A DNA stretch of 64,000 nt, taken from Amycolatopsis australiensis (GTDB lineage Bacteria; Actinomycetota; Actinomycetes; Mycobacteriales; Pseudonocardiaceae). A program made the translations under genes and the position numbers. Location: the NCBI RefSeq assembly GCF_900119165.1, contig NZ_FPJG01000006.1, forward strand, positions 4,650,001-4,714,000, written 5' to 3'. Shown here piece by piece: positions 8,060 to 15,860 of this stretch; within the stretch, counting starts at the first letter, position 1, and the number at the start of each line of letters is the position of its first letter. The notes beneath the pieces are model-generated. The model was not told the origin of the DNA and did no database searches. It saw only the letters and a list, made by a program, of their open reading frames with translations.

Positions 8060-8545
8060 ATGCCCGAATCCGTCTGGGTCGCCCAGTCTGATCCGCGGGT
8101 CCGGCCATTGCTCGCCGACCTGGCCCGCGAATATTCGACGCGGTACCACCGTGTGCTCAACGACGTCCATTTCGAGCTGCGCGAATATCCCGCGGAGCGG
8201 TTCGCGCCGCCGGCGGGCGGCCTGCTGCTGCTCGTGCGGGACGGGCACGCCGTCGCCGGCGGGGCCTTCCAGCGCTACGACCCGGAAACCGCCGAACTCA
8301 AGCGGATCTGGACGCACCGCGCGCACCGCGGCCGCGGGCTCGCCCGGCGCGTGGTGGCCGAACTGGAGGCCGAAGCCGCCTCGCGCGGGTACACCCGTGT
8401 CTTCCTCACCACCGGCCCGAACCAGCCCGAGGCCCGCGGTCTCTACCTGGCCACCGGCTACACCCCGCACTTCGACGTCGCCGCCGTGCCGGCCACGCGG
8501 CTCGCGTTCTCGAAGGCGCTGCCCGCGGTGGTGGGCACGAGATGA
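8060..8545 (+). CDS. GNAT N-acetyltransferase
   Basis: A 161-residue GNAT acetyltransferase. The acetyl-CoA binding motif A is visible as RAHRGRGLARRVVAELE (R-G-x-G-L-A), followed by the GYTRVFLTTG beta strand and a NQPEARGLYLATGY segment typical of motif B. It is the first gene of an operon with an amino-acid ABC importer and overlaps the permease start by 4 bp (ATGA). GNAT genes inside cystine/sulfur-compound importer operons are known from Bacillus (the ytmI type), where they acetylate S-alkyl cysteines. A similar job here is an inference. Confidence 0.85.
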   Translation: MPESVWVAQSDPRVRPLLADLAREYSTRYHRVLNDVHFELREYPAERFAPPAGGLLLLVRDGHAVAGGAFQRYDPETAELKRIWTHRAHRGRGLARRVVAELEAEAASRGYTRVFLTTGPNQPEARGLYLATGYTPHFDVAAVPATRLAFSKALPAVVGTR

Positions 8546-9465
8546 CCAGTGACCTCGGGACCCGGCCCGCGCCCGCGGCGGCACCGGAGGAGACGCTGAA
8601 GATCGTGCCCGCGCGGCACCCGCTGACCTGGGTGGCGGCGGCCGTCGTCGCCGTCCTCGTCGCGATGGCGGGCCACGCGCTGGTGACGAACAAGGCGTTC
8701 GACTGGCCGACGTTCGCGAAGTTCGTCTTCCAGAAATCGATCTTGGAAGCCATCGCGCTGACACTGGAACTGACGTTGTTCGGCGTCGTCGCCGGATTCC
8801 TGCTGGGCACCGTGCTGGCGTTGATGCGCATTTCCCGAAATCCGCTCCTGCGCGCGGTCAGCTGGACCTACACGTGGATCTTCCGGTCGGTGCCGCTCAT
8901 TCTCCAGCTGCTTTTCTGGTACAACCTCGCGATCCTGTACAACGAGATTTCCTTCGGCGTCCCGTTCGGGCCGTCGTTCGTCTCGGTGGGGACGATGAGC
9001 CTGATCCCGCCGTTTCTCGCGGCCGGCCTCGGGCTGGCCCTGCACCAGGGCGCCTACGCCGCGGAGATCGTGCGCGCCGGGTTCCTCTCGGTGGACGCCG
9101 GGCAGCGCGAAGCCGCCGCGGCTCTGGGCATCCCGGCCGGGCGGCAGTTCCGCCGGATCGTGCTGCCGCAGGCGATGCGCACGATCGTGCCGACCGCCGC
9201 GAACGAGATCGTCGGGCTGCTGAAGGCGACGTCGCAGGTGTACGTGATGGCCCTGCCGGAGCTGTTCTACCAGGTCCAGGTGATCTACACGCGCAGCGGC
9301 CGGGTGATCCCGCTGCTGCTGGTGGCCACCGCCTGGTACCTGGCGCTGACCACCGTCCTGTCGGTCGCGCAGTACTACGTCGAGCGCCACTTCGGCCGCG
9401 GCACGCAGCGCACGCTGCCGCCGACGCCGCTGCAGCGCCTGCGCGCGGCCTGGAGGCGGGCATGA
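8542..9465 (+). CDS. Amino-acid ABC transporter permease
   Basis: A 307-residue permease of the HisMQ/GlnP family, longer than usual at the N-terminus (about 70 residues including a first membrane helix). The core has the LELTLFGVVAGFLLG start, the FRSVPLILQLLFWYN segment and the EAA loop, visible as QREAAAALGIPAGRQFRRIV with LPQAMRTIVPTAANE. It works with the ATPase and binding protein that follow. Overlaps of 4 bp on both sides (ATGA) show a tightly coupled operon. Confidence 0.9.
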   Translation: MTSDLGTRPAPAAAPEETLKIVPARHPLTWVAAAVVAVLVAMAGHALVTNKAFDWPTFAKFVFQKSILEAIALTLELTLFGVVAGFLLGTVLALMRISRNPLLRAVSWTYTWIFRSVPLILQLLFWYNLAILYNEISFGVPFGPSFVSVGTMSLIPPFLAAGLGLALHQGAYAAEIVRAGFLSVDAGQREAAAALGIPAGRQFRRIVLPQAMRTIVPTAANEIVGLLKATSQVYVMALPELFYQVQVIYTRSGRVIPLLLVATAWYLALTTVLSVAQYYVERHFGRGTQRTLPPTPLQRLRAAWRRA

Positions 9466-10226
9466 CGGACTTCATGGTGGACGTCCGCGGCGTCCACAAG
9501 AGCTTCGGGGCGCTGACCGTCCTCGACGGCGTCGACCTGCGGGTGCGCCCGGGTGAAGTGACTGTCCTGCTGGGACCGTCCGGGTCCGGGAAGTCGACGC
9601 TGCTGCGGCTGATCAACCACCTCGAGCGCGCCGACCGCGGCTTCATCAGCGTCGGCGGCGAGCTGATGGGCTACCGCCGTGCCGGGGACCGCCTGTACGA
9701 GCTGAAGGAACGCGAGATCCTCAAGCAGCGCACGAAGATCGGGTTCGTGTTCCAGAACTTCAACCTGTTCGGTCACCTGACCGTGCTGGAGAACGTCGTC
9801 GAGGCGCCGGTGTCCGCGCAACGCCGTCCGCGGGCCGAAGCCGAGGCCAAGGCCCGCGAGCTGCTGGCCCGCGTCGGCCTCGAAGACAAGGCGGCCGAGT
9901 ACCCGCGGCGGCTGTCCGGCGGCCAGCAGCAGCGGGTCGCGATCGCCCGGGCCCTGGCGCTCGAACCCGGGGTCCTGCTGTTCGACGAGCCGACGTCCGC
10001 CCTCGACCCCGAACTGGTCGGCGAAGTCCTGGAAGTGATCCGCGGCCTGGCGAAGGCGGGCACGACCATGGTCGTCGTAACCCACGAGCTGGGCTTCGCC
10101 CGCGAAGTCGCCGACACCGTCGTCTTCCTCGACGAAGGCCGCGTGGTCGAGCAGGGTCCGCCGGCCGAAGTGCTGGACCACCCCCGTCACGCCCGCACGC
10201 GTGCCTTCGTCGAGAAAGTCCTTTGA
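9462..10226 (+). CDS. Amino-acid ABC transporter ATP-binding protein
   Basis: A 254-residue ABC ATPase with all motifs intact: Walker A GPSGSGKS near residue 36, Q-loop VFQNFNLFGHLTVLEN, signature LSGGQQQRVAIARAL, Walker B VLLFDEPTSALD and H-loop VVVTHELGFA. The sequence is of the GlnQ/HisP polar amino acid type. A short insertion around YRRAGDRLYELKEREI is seen in cystine and ectoine importer ATPases. The ATG at 9462 overlaps the permease stop. Confidence 0.95.
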   Translation: MTDFMVDVRGVHKSFGALTVLDGVDLRVRPGEVTVLLGPSGSGKSTLLRLINHLERADRGFISVGGELMGYRRAGDRLYELKEREILKQRTKIGFVFQNFNLFGHLTVLENVVEAPVSAQRRPRAEAEAKARELLARVGLEDKAAEYPRRLSGGQQQRVAIARALALEPGVLLFDEPTSALDPELVGEVLEVIRGLAKAGTTMVVVTHELGFAREVADTVVFLDEGRVVEQGPPAEVLDHPRHARTRAFVEKVL

Positions 10227-10234
10227 GGAGAATG

Positions 10235-11173
10235 ATGAGACTGCGTACTTTGCTGCTCGCTTCGGTGTTCGCGCTCGCCGCGTGCGGCAGCCCCGAAGCG
10301 GCGACCACGGCCCCGGCGGACAAGCCGGGCGGCGTCAACATCACCGCGAACCAGAACCGCGTCCGGGCGCAGAAGGTGGACGCGGTCGCGGCGCTCGTCC
10401 CGGCCGGGATCCGGGCCCGCGGCACGCTGGTGGTCGGGACGACCGGCAACGGCACCCCGCCGCTGTCGTTCCGCGCGGACGACGACAAGACGGTGATCGG
10501 CGTCGAGCCCGACCTCGCGCAGCTGGTCGCGGACGTGCTGGGGCTGAAGCTGGACCTGCAGGCGTCGTCGTGGGAGAACCTGTTCCTGTCGGTGGAGAAC
10601 CGGCAGTTCGACGCCGGGTTCTCGAACATCACGGTGACGGAGGAGCGCAAGGACAAGTACGACTTCGCGACCTACCGCAAGGACACGATCGCGTTCGAGG
10701 TGCGGAACGAGAAGAACATCACGGTGAAGGAGCCGAAGGACATCGCGGGGCTGACGATCGGCGTCGGCGCGGGCACCAACCAGGAGCAGATCCTGCTGCG
10801 CTGGGACCAGCAGAACAAGGCGGCGGGTCTGGCCCCGGTGAAGTTCCAGTACTACCAGGCGACTTCGGACTACTACCTGGCGCTGCAGTCGGGCCGCATC
10901 GACGCGTACGTGGGCCCGAACCCGACATCGGCGTACCACGTGGCGGTGGACGGCCGGACGAAGATCGTCGGAACGGTCTCGGGCGGCGGCACGATCCCGG
11001 CGGACATCGCGGCGATGACGAAGAAGGACGACGGCCTGGTGAAGGCCCTGCAGCAGGCCCTGGACACGGTGATCAAGAACGGCCAGTACGCCGAGGTGCT
11101 CAAGCGCTGGAACCTGGCGTCGGAGGCGCTGCCCGCCTCGGAGATCAACCCACAGGGCCTGCCGCGCAAGTGA
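10235..11173 (+). CDS. Amino-acid ABC transporter substrate-binding lipoprotein
   Basis: About 312 residues, with a lipoprotein signal peptide MRLRTLLLASVFALAACGS; the lipobox LAAC puts the lipidated Cys at residue 17. Two ATGs occur at 10232 and 10235; I favour the second because GAGGAG at 10225-10230 is better spaced from it. The mature protein is a type 3 polar amino-acid binding protein (GTLVVGTTGNGTPPLSF, then VGVEPDLAQLVADVLG-like and SSWENLFLSVENRQFDAGFS segments). The specificity is unknown; operon context with a GNAT and the YeiH-like gene makes sulfur amino acids a reasonable guess. Confidence 0.9.
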   Translation: MRLRTLLLASVFALAACGSPEAATTAPADKPGGVNITANQNRVRAQKVDAVAALVPAGIRARGTLVVGTTGNGTPPLSFRADDDKTVIGVEPDLAQLVADVLGLKLDLQASSWENLFLSVENRQFDAGFSNITVTEERKDKYDFATYRKDTIAFEVRNEKNITVKEPKDIAGLTIGVGAGTNQEQILLRWDQQNKAAGLAPVKFQYYQATSDYYLALQSGRIDAYVGPNPTSAYHVAVDGRTKIVGTVSGGGTIPADIAAMTKKDDGLVKALQQALDTVIKNGQYAEVLKRWNLASEALPASEINPQGLPRK

Positions 11174-11281
11174 AGTACAGGTGGCCTCGGCCCAGCGCGC
11201 TTCGCAGGTGGGGCCGATGCTGACTTCGCCGAGCCGGAGAACGGCCTGAGGTGCTCGTCGCGCAAGGGCACCGCAGGCCCG

Positions 11282-12217
11282 CTACCGAACCCGGAACGCG
11301 CGCCGGTAAGCGCCCGGCGTGGTACCGACCTGGGCGTGGAACCGGCGGCGCAGGTTGACCGCCGAAGCCAGGCCGACCCGGGTGGCGATCGCCTCCACCG
11401 GGAGGTCCGTGTCCTCCAGCAGGGTGCGGGCCTCCGCCACCCGGCGGGCCAGCAGCCACGCGCCCGGGCTCGTGCCCAGCTGCTCGGCGAACCGGCGGGC
11501 CAGCGTGCGCGGGGACACCCCTGCCCGCGCGGCCAGGTCGGCCACCGACAACGGTGTCCCGAGCCGGGCCGCGGCCCAGTCCAGGAGCCCGTCCAGTGCG
11601 TCCGGTGGCGGGGGCGGCGGGGCGAACTGCACCTGGCCGCCCTCCCGGTGGGGCGGCATCACCATGTGCCGCGCGACCAGCGCGGCGTGCGCGGCCCCGT
11701 GGTCCTTGCGCACCAGGTGCAGGCACAGGTCGATCCCCGCGCCCGCCCCGGCGCTCGTCGCGACGTCGCCGTGGTCCACATACAGCACGTCCGGCTCCAC
11801 GCGCACCTTCGGGAACTCGCGCTGCAGCTGCTCCGCGCGTTGCCAGTGTGTCGTCGCCGAGCGGCCGTCGAGCAGTCCCGTGCGGGCCAGCGCGAACACC
11901 CCCGAACAGATGGTGACCAGCCGCGCGCCCCGGGCATGGGCCCGCAGCAGCGCGCGGCGGACGCGCGGGGGCAGCGGCGCCTCCACCGGCGCCCAGCCCG
12001 GGATGATCACGGTGTCCGCGGTGGCGAGCGCCGACAGCCCGCGGGAGACGGACATCGCGTACCCGGCCGTCGTCGGGACCGGGCCGGGCTGCTCCGCGCA
12101 CACCTCGAACTCGTAGTACCGCGGCACGCCCGCTCGCGGCGTGCCGAACACCTCGGCCGCGCAGCCCAGCTCGAACGTCGACTGCACCGGCCGCACCAGC
12201 GCCACCACACGATGCAT
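11282..12217 (-). CDS. GlxA-type AraC regulator with DJ-1/PfpI domain
   Basis: A 311-residue regulator. The N-terminal DJ-1/PfpI-like domain (about residues 1-190) has the TICSGVFALARTGLLDGR nucleophile-elbow segment with its cysteine, and TTHWQRAEQLQREFP. The C-terminal AraC helix-turn-helix pair (about 210-310) has LSVADLAARAGVSPRTLARR and FAEQLGTSPGAWLLARR. The ATG at 12217 (MHRVVALVRP) is the family-typical start; a TTG six codons earlier is possible. It is divergent from a cupin gene with an inverted repeat between them, so it likely controls that gene. Confidence 0.9.
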   Translation of the reverse strand: MHRVVALVRPVQSTFELGCAAEVFGTPRAGVPRYYEFEVCAEQPGPVPTTAGYAMSVSRGLSALATADTVIIPGWAPVEAPLPPRVRRALLRAHARGARLVTICSGVFALARTGLLDGRSATTHWQRAEQLQREFPKVRVEPDVLYVDHGDVATSAGAGAGIDLCLHLVRKDHGAAHAALVARHMVMPPHREGGQVQFAPPPPPPDALDGLLDWAAARLGTPLSVADLAARAGVSPRTLARRFAEQLGTSPGAWLLARRVAEARTLLEDTDLPVEAIATRVGLASAVNLRRRFHAQVGTTPGAYRRAFRVR

Positions 12218-12236
12218 GGCAAGAAAGTACCCCAAG

Positions 12237-12252
12237 GTGTCGGATCGGACAC
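12237..12252. promoter_or_regulatory. Inverted repeat between AraC and cupin genes
   Basis: GTGTC (12237-12241) and GACAC (12248-12252) are separated by GGATCG. The repeat lies in the 71-bp gap between the two divergent start codons and is a plausible binding site for the GlxA-type regulator. The short arms make chance a real alternative. Confidence 0.35.
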
Positions 12253-12288
12253 TGGTCCACCCCGCCCCGGCCCGGCACCGTGGTGATC

Positions 12289-12624
12289 ATGCATCCCGAA
12301 ATCCTCGAACAGGAGGGCTACACCTCCGCCACCGTCCAGGAAGCGCCCGTCCGCGAGCTGTTCCCCGGCATCCGGCTGCGTCCACTGTGGACAGACAAGA
12401 CCGGCGCGCACGCCAACGTCCTCGAGATGGACCCGGGCACGTCGTGGCCGCACCGGGACGTCCACGAACCGGGGCCGGAAGAGGTCTACGTCGTCGCGGG
12501 CACGTTCAACGACGGCGCGCGCGACTACCCGGCAGGCACGTTCCTGCACGCCCCGGCCGGGACGTGGCACGTGCCGTCCAGCGCCCCCGGGTGCACGCTG
12601 TTCCTCTTCTACCCGGAGGGCTGA
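12289..12624 (+). CDS. Cupin-domain protein (ChrR-like)
   Basis: A 111-residue single cupin. Motif 1 is visible as SWPHRDVHEPGPEEVYVVAG (H-x-D/H ... E) and motif 2 as YPAGTFLHAPAGTWHVPSS (P-G ... H). The histidines and glutamate needed for a metal site are present. The order resembles the ChrR-type anti-sigma cupin, but no zinc-binding N-terminal domain or sigma factor is nearby, so it is probably an enzyme or a sensor. ATG 12289 was preferred over the GTG three codons before it because the product starts at the domain. The divergent GlxA-type regulator probably controls it. Confidence 0.75.
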   Translation: MHPEILEQEGYTSATVQEAPVRELFPGIRLRPLWTDKTGAHANVLEMDPGTSWPHRDVHEPGPEEVYVVAGTFNDGARDYPAGTFLHAPAGTWHVPSSAPGCTLFLFYPEG

Positions 12625-12665
12625 GCGGGCTGGTGCGGGGCCGCCGGCTGCGGTACAACCGGAAC

Positions 12666-13490
12666 GTGTCCGAGCGCGGCCGGCGCCCCGGCCAGCACGC
12701 GATCGTCGAGCGTGACGTGCTGGTGCGGTACCTCGACGCGTGGACGGCGAAGGCGGTCCGCTCCCACCGCGGCGGCACGTACGTCGAGTGCGGCGGCTTC
12801 GCGGCCGACGCGCTCCGGGTCTTCGGGGAGTTCGCCGACCGCCTCGACGGGCACCACCTCGAGCTGGTGATCGCCGGCTCGGCCGCGCCGGAAGGGGCGC
12901 CGGAGGGGCTGTCCGTGCGGGTGGTCGCCGAGCCTCGCGCGGCCGAGACCACCGGCCCGACGCTGGCGCACCTGGACGGCCCGGAAGCGTGGCCGCTGCT
13001 GGGGTTCTTCGCGTGCGGCGAGGGACACGAGGTGGTGGTCACCGCGCCCATGCCGGACGCGGACTACCGCGACGCGCTGGGCGCGGCGGCCTGTTCGACG
13101 GCGGTCGAGCTGGTCGGCGACGACGGAAAGGCGCGCCTGCTGGCCTTCGCCACGGCGGACAGCAGGCACCTCGCGATGTTCAAGAGCGAGCTGTGGGCGG
13201 TGGACGAGTTCGCGGGAATCCGCTACCGCGACCCACGCGACCCGGAGGGCGCACTGGTCGACATCTCGCTGACCCCGCAGCTGCTGCCGCTGCGCCGGGC
13301 CCTGCTGGGCGAACTGCGCCGGTCGGGCCCGCGGACGGTCGCGGAGCTGCAGCGGTTCACGCTGCTGGAGACGATCTACCGCCCGGAGGACGCGATCGGC
13401 GCGGTGACGTCGGCGGTCGCGGCCGGCGACGTCACGCGCGAGCCGGAGAAAGGCCGGCTGGCTTCGCGGACCGTGGTCGGGCTTGCGTAG
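12666..13490 (+). CDS. TcmP-like (three-Cys-motif partner) protein, possibly degenerate
   Basis: A 274-residue protein with no firm family match. The segment RDVLVRYLDAW near the N-terminus, the middle FATADSRHLAMFKSELWAVD and the C-terminal winged-helix-like part (LRRSGPRTVAELQRFTLLET) follow the order seen in TcmP proteins, the partners of three-Cys-motif phage-related proteins. The usual N-terminal DGFAGPG methyltransferase-like motif is not intact (VECGGFAADAL). No three-Cys partner gene is near. GTG 12666 was chosen; a GTG at 12633 behind GGAGGG is an alternative. Confidence 0.45.
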   Translation: MSERGRRPGQHAIVERDVLVRYLDAWTAKAVRSHRGGTYVECGGFAADALRVFGEFADRLDGHHLELVIAGSAAPEGAPEGLSVRVVAEPRAAETTGPTLAHLDGPEAWPLLGFFACGEGHEVVVTAPMPDADYRDALGAAACSTAVELVGDDGKARLLAFATADSRHLAMFKSELWAVDEFAGIRYRDPRDPEGALVDISLTPQLLPLRRALLGELRRSGPRTVAELQRFTLLETIYRPEDAIGAVTSAVAAGDVTREPEKGRLASRTVVGLA

Positions 13491-13520
13491 CGGGCCGGTG
13501 CTCCGCCGTTGCGTCCGGTG

Positions 13521-13596
13521 GGGTCGCGGGAGCCGGGATGGCCTGGCCGCGCGGACCGTGGGGTCGCGGGAGCCGGGATGGCCTGGCCGCGCGAAC
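13521..13596. repeat. Two-copy 40-bp tandem repeat
   Basis: The unit beginning GGGTCGCGGGAGCCGGGATG occurs at 13521 and again exactly 40 bp later at 13561, identical over 33 bp and then diverging. It lies between the TcmP-like stop and the LysR stop, outside genes. It looks like a recent short tandem duplication. Confidence 0.8.
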
Positions 13597-13614
13597 CCTC
13601 GCGGGCCGCCGCCT

Positions 13615-14529
13615 TCAACCTTCCTCCGTCTCCACCGCAGCGGCGCGCAGTGCGGCGGCGACCCGCTCGGCGGCCTCGGACAACGGCCGCGGGAGGTGGG
13701 CCAGCAACACGCGGCGCCGCTCGCCGGGCCCGCCCCGCACCTGCAGCACCCGCACCCCCGGCGGCGCCACCGCGCCCAGCGATCCGGGCACCGTCGTGAT
13801 GCCGCAGCCGGCGGCGACCAGGTGCAGCTTGGCCAGCCAGTCACGCGCCGTGTGGGCGATCTCGGGCCGCTCGTCCAGGCCCGGCCACACGCCCATCACC
13901 CGGTCGTCGCCCGAACCGGCGATCCAGCGCTGCCCGCGCAGGTCCACCACGTCGACGTACTCCCGGCGCGCCAGCGGGTGCGTCGCCGGCACGGCCACCC
14001 GCAGGCTGCGCTCGGTGAGCACCCGCACGGCCAGCGCCGGCGTCTCGGTGTCCGGCGGGCGGAACGGCGGCGCCGAGGCCAGCAGCGCCAGATCCACCGT
14101 GCCCGCCCGCACGGCCCGCACCAGCGCCGGAGTCCCGCCTTCGCGGCTGACCACGGTGATCGCCGGATCCGTCCGCCGCAGGGCGGTCAGGGCGCGGGGG
14201 AGCAGCTCCGCCCCCGCGGTCGGGAACCAGCCCAGCCGGACCGTGCCCTGTTCGCCCGGCAGCCCGGCCAGCTCGCGCGCGGTCGCGTCGAGCTGGCCGA
14301 CGACGGCCGCCGCCCGGCGGACCACGATCTGCCCCGCCGGGGTGAGCCGCACGCCGTCGTGGCGCCGCTCCAGCAACGACGTGCCCGCCGCGCGCTCCAG
14401 CGCTGCGATCTGGCGCGAGACGGCGGACTGCGTGTAGCCCAGTGCGCTGGCCGCGGCCGTGAGCGTGCCCCGCTCGGCGACTTCGCGGAACACCCGCAGC
14501 GCGGTCAGGGACGCGTCGGAGATGGCCAT
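13615..14529 (-). CDS. LysR family regulator
   Basis: A 304-residue LysR regulator with the N-terminal winged helix (LTALRVFREVAERGTLTAAA, then LGYTQSAVSRQIAALERAAG, about residues 6-60) and a periplasmic-binding-like effector domain. The start ATG 14529 (MAISDASL) follows family practice; an in-frame codon nine residues earlier is less likely. It is divergent from the SDR-like gene at 14600 with 70 bp between them, so it probably regulates that gene. The effector is unknown. Confidence 0.92.
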   Translation of the reverse strand: MAISDASLTALRVFREVAERGTLTAAASALGYTQSAVSRQIAALERAAGTSLLERRHDGVRLTPAGQIVVRRAAAVVGQLDATARELAGLPGEQGTVRLGWFPTAGAELLPRALTALRRTDPAITVVSREGGTPALVRAVRAGTVDLALLASAPPFRPPDTETPALAVRVLTERSLRVAVPATHPLARREYVDVVDLRGQRWIAGSGDDRVMGVWPGLDERPEIAHTARDWLAKLHLVAAGCGITTVPGSLGAVAPPGVRVLQVRGGPGERRRVLLAHLPRPLSEAAERVAAALRAAAVETEEG

Positions 14530-14599
14530 GACGTCTACGCATACCAGGGTTGCCATTCTTTCGCTTTCCGCATGGGCCGGACGCTCCTAGCGTTGAGGC

Positions 14600-15451
14600 A
14601 TGACCTCGAAGATCGCCCTCGTCACCGGCGCCACCCAAGGACTCGGCCTCGCCCTCGTCGAAGGGCTCGCCGCCCGGCTGTCCACCACCGACACCGTCTA
14701 CCTCACCAGCCGCGACGCCGGGCGCGTCGCCCAGGCCGTCGAAGCCATGCCGGCCGGCGGTGCCGAAATCCGCGGCGAAGTCCTCGACGTCGCCGGCCCC
14801 GGTGCGGCCGGACGGCTCGCCGAGCGGCTGGCGGAGCGGCACGGCGGCGTCGACATCGTGTTCGGCAACGCCGTCATGCGCGTCGGCCCGGACGACGACC
14901 CGCGCGAGATCGTCGACGCCTACGCCGAGGTCAACAACTTCGGCACCACCCGGCTGCTGCGCGCGTTCGCGCCGCTGCTGCGGGACGGCGGCCGGTTCCT
15001 CGTCGTCGCCAGCTCGTTCGGGACGCTCAACCACCTGGCACCGGCGCTGCACGACCGGTTCGACGGACTGTCCTCCCTGGACGAAGTGGACAAGCAGGTC
15101 GCGGCCTGGCGGGACGCGGTCAAGGACGGCAGCGCCCGCGCGGGGGACTGGCCGGGCTTCGTCAACATCCCGTCCAAGATCGGCCAGGTCGCGGCCGTGC
15201 GCGCGCTCGCCGCCCAGCGGCGGGAGGACGACCTGGCCCGTGACATCCTGCTCGCCGCCGTCTGCCCGGGCATGATGAACACGCCCACGTCCGCCCTGTG
15301 GTGGGACGTGCGGGACGCGCCCAGTCCCGCCCAGGCCGCGGCCGACCTCCTGGAGCTCGTGTTCCGGCCGGCCGATCCCGCCCAGTACGGCGAGCTGGTC
15401 CGCCACGGTGCCGTGCTGCCCTGGGCCCCCGTCCCGCCGAAGATCGATTAG
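14600..15451 (+). CDS. SDR-fold protein lacking the catalytic tyrosine
   Basis: A 283-residue protein with a normal N-terminal Rossmann motif TGATQGLG (about residues 9-16) and the carbonyl-reductase-like overall length. The NNAG motif reads FGNAVM, and the usual YxxxK site reads NIPSK, so the tyrosine is replaced by asparagine while lysine stays; the preceding VVASSFG serine is kept. Reduction by the usual mechanism would not be expected. A -10-like TAGCGT at 14588-14593 puts the transcript start near the ATG, so it is possibly leaderless. Divergent LysR is the likely regulator. Confidence 0.8.
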   Translation: MTSKIALVTGATQGLGLALVEGLAARLSTTDTVYLTSRDAGRVAQAVEAMPAGGAEIRGEVLDVAGPGAAGRLAERLAERHGGVDIVFGNAVMRVGPDDDPREIVDAYAEVNNFGTTRLLRAFAPLLRDGGRFLVVASSFGTLNHLAPALHDRFDGLSSLDEVDKQVAAWRDAVKDGSARAGDWPGFVNIPSKIGQVAAVRALAAQRREDDLARDILLAAVCPGMMNTPTSALWWDVRDAPSPAQAAADLLELVFRPADPAQYGELVRHGAVLPWAPVPPKID

Positions 15452-15488
15452 GGTGGGTGGCGACCGGGCACCGTGGGAGGAGCGAGCC

Positions 15489-15857
15489 GTGCCGACGCTG
15501 ACCGAACTGCCCCACTGGACGATCCGCACGTCCGGCGACGAGGTGACGTTCGTCCCCGTCACGGCGCGGGTGCGGACCGGTGGCGGGCTCGCCCTGCACG
15601 AAGACGACGTCCCCGGGTTCGCCAAGGCGCTCGGCGAGGTGATGAAGCTGCCCGCGTACTGGCACGCGCGGGCCCGGTCCACGAGCCGCGAGCCCGTGTG
15701 GTCGGCGCCGCGCCACGACGAGGGCTTCGTCCGCGTCGCCGGGCCGTGCCGCCCGGAGGCGGACCGGCCCGGCAGGTCGTTCACCTTCGCCCTGGCCGAC
15801 GTCCGTGAGCTTCGGGTGCGGATCGCCGCCTACCTCGAGGGCCTGCCGGCCCGCTGA
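15489..15857 (+). CDS. Hypothetical protein
   Basis: A 122-residue soluble protein from GTG 15489, preceded by a strong GGGAGGAG ribosome site. It is basic in the middle (YWHARARSTSREPVW) and ends in RELRVRIAAYLEGLPAR. I recognise no family. It follows the SDR-like gene by 37 bp on the same strand, so it may share its transcript, and it ends 3 bp from the convergent aldo/keto reductase. Confidence 0.6.
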   Translation: MPTLTELPHWTIRTSGDEVTFVPVTARVRTGGGLALHEDDVPGFAKALGEVMKLPAYWHARARSTSREPVWSAPRHDEGFVRVAGPCRPEADRPGRSFTFALADVRELRVRIAAYLEGLPAR

Positions 15858-15860
15858 GGC

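Noticed and set aside
13841-15784. A 647-codon minus-strand frame across the LysR and SDR-like genes
   Set aside because: The LysR and SDR-like proteins in other frames have clear domains; this one has none.
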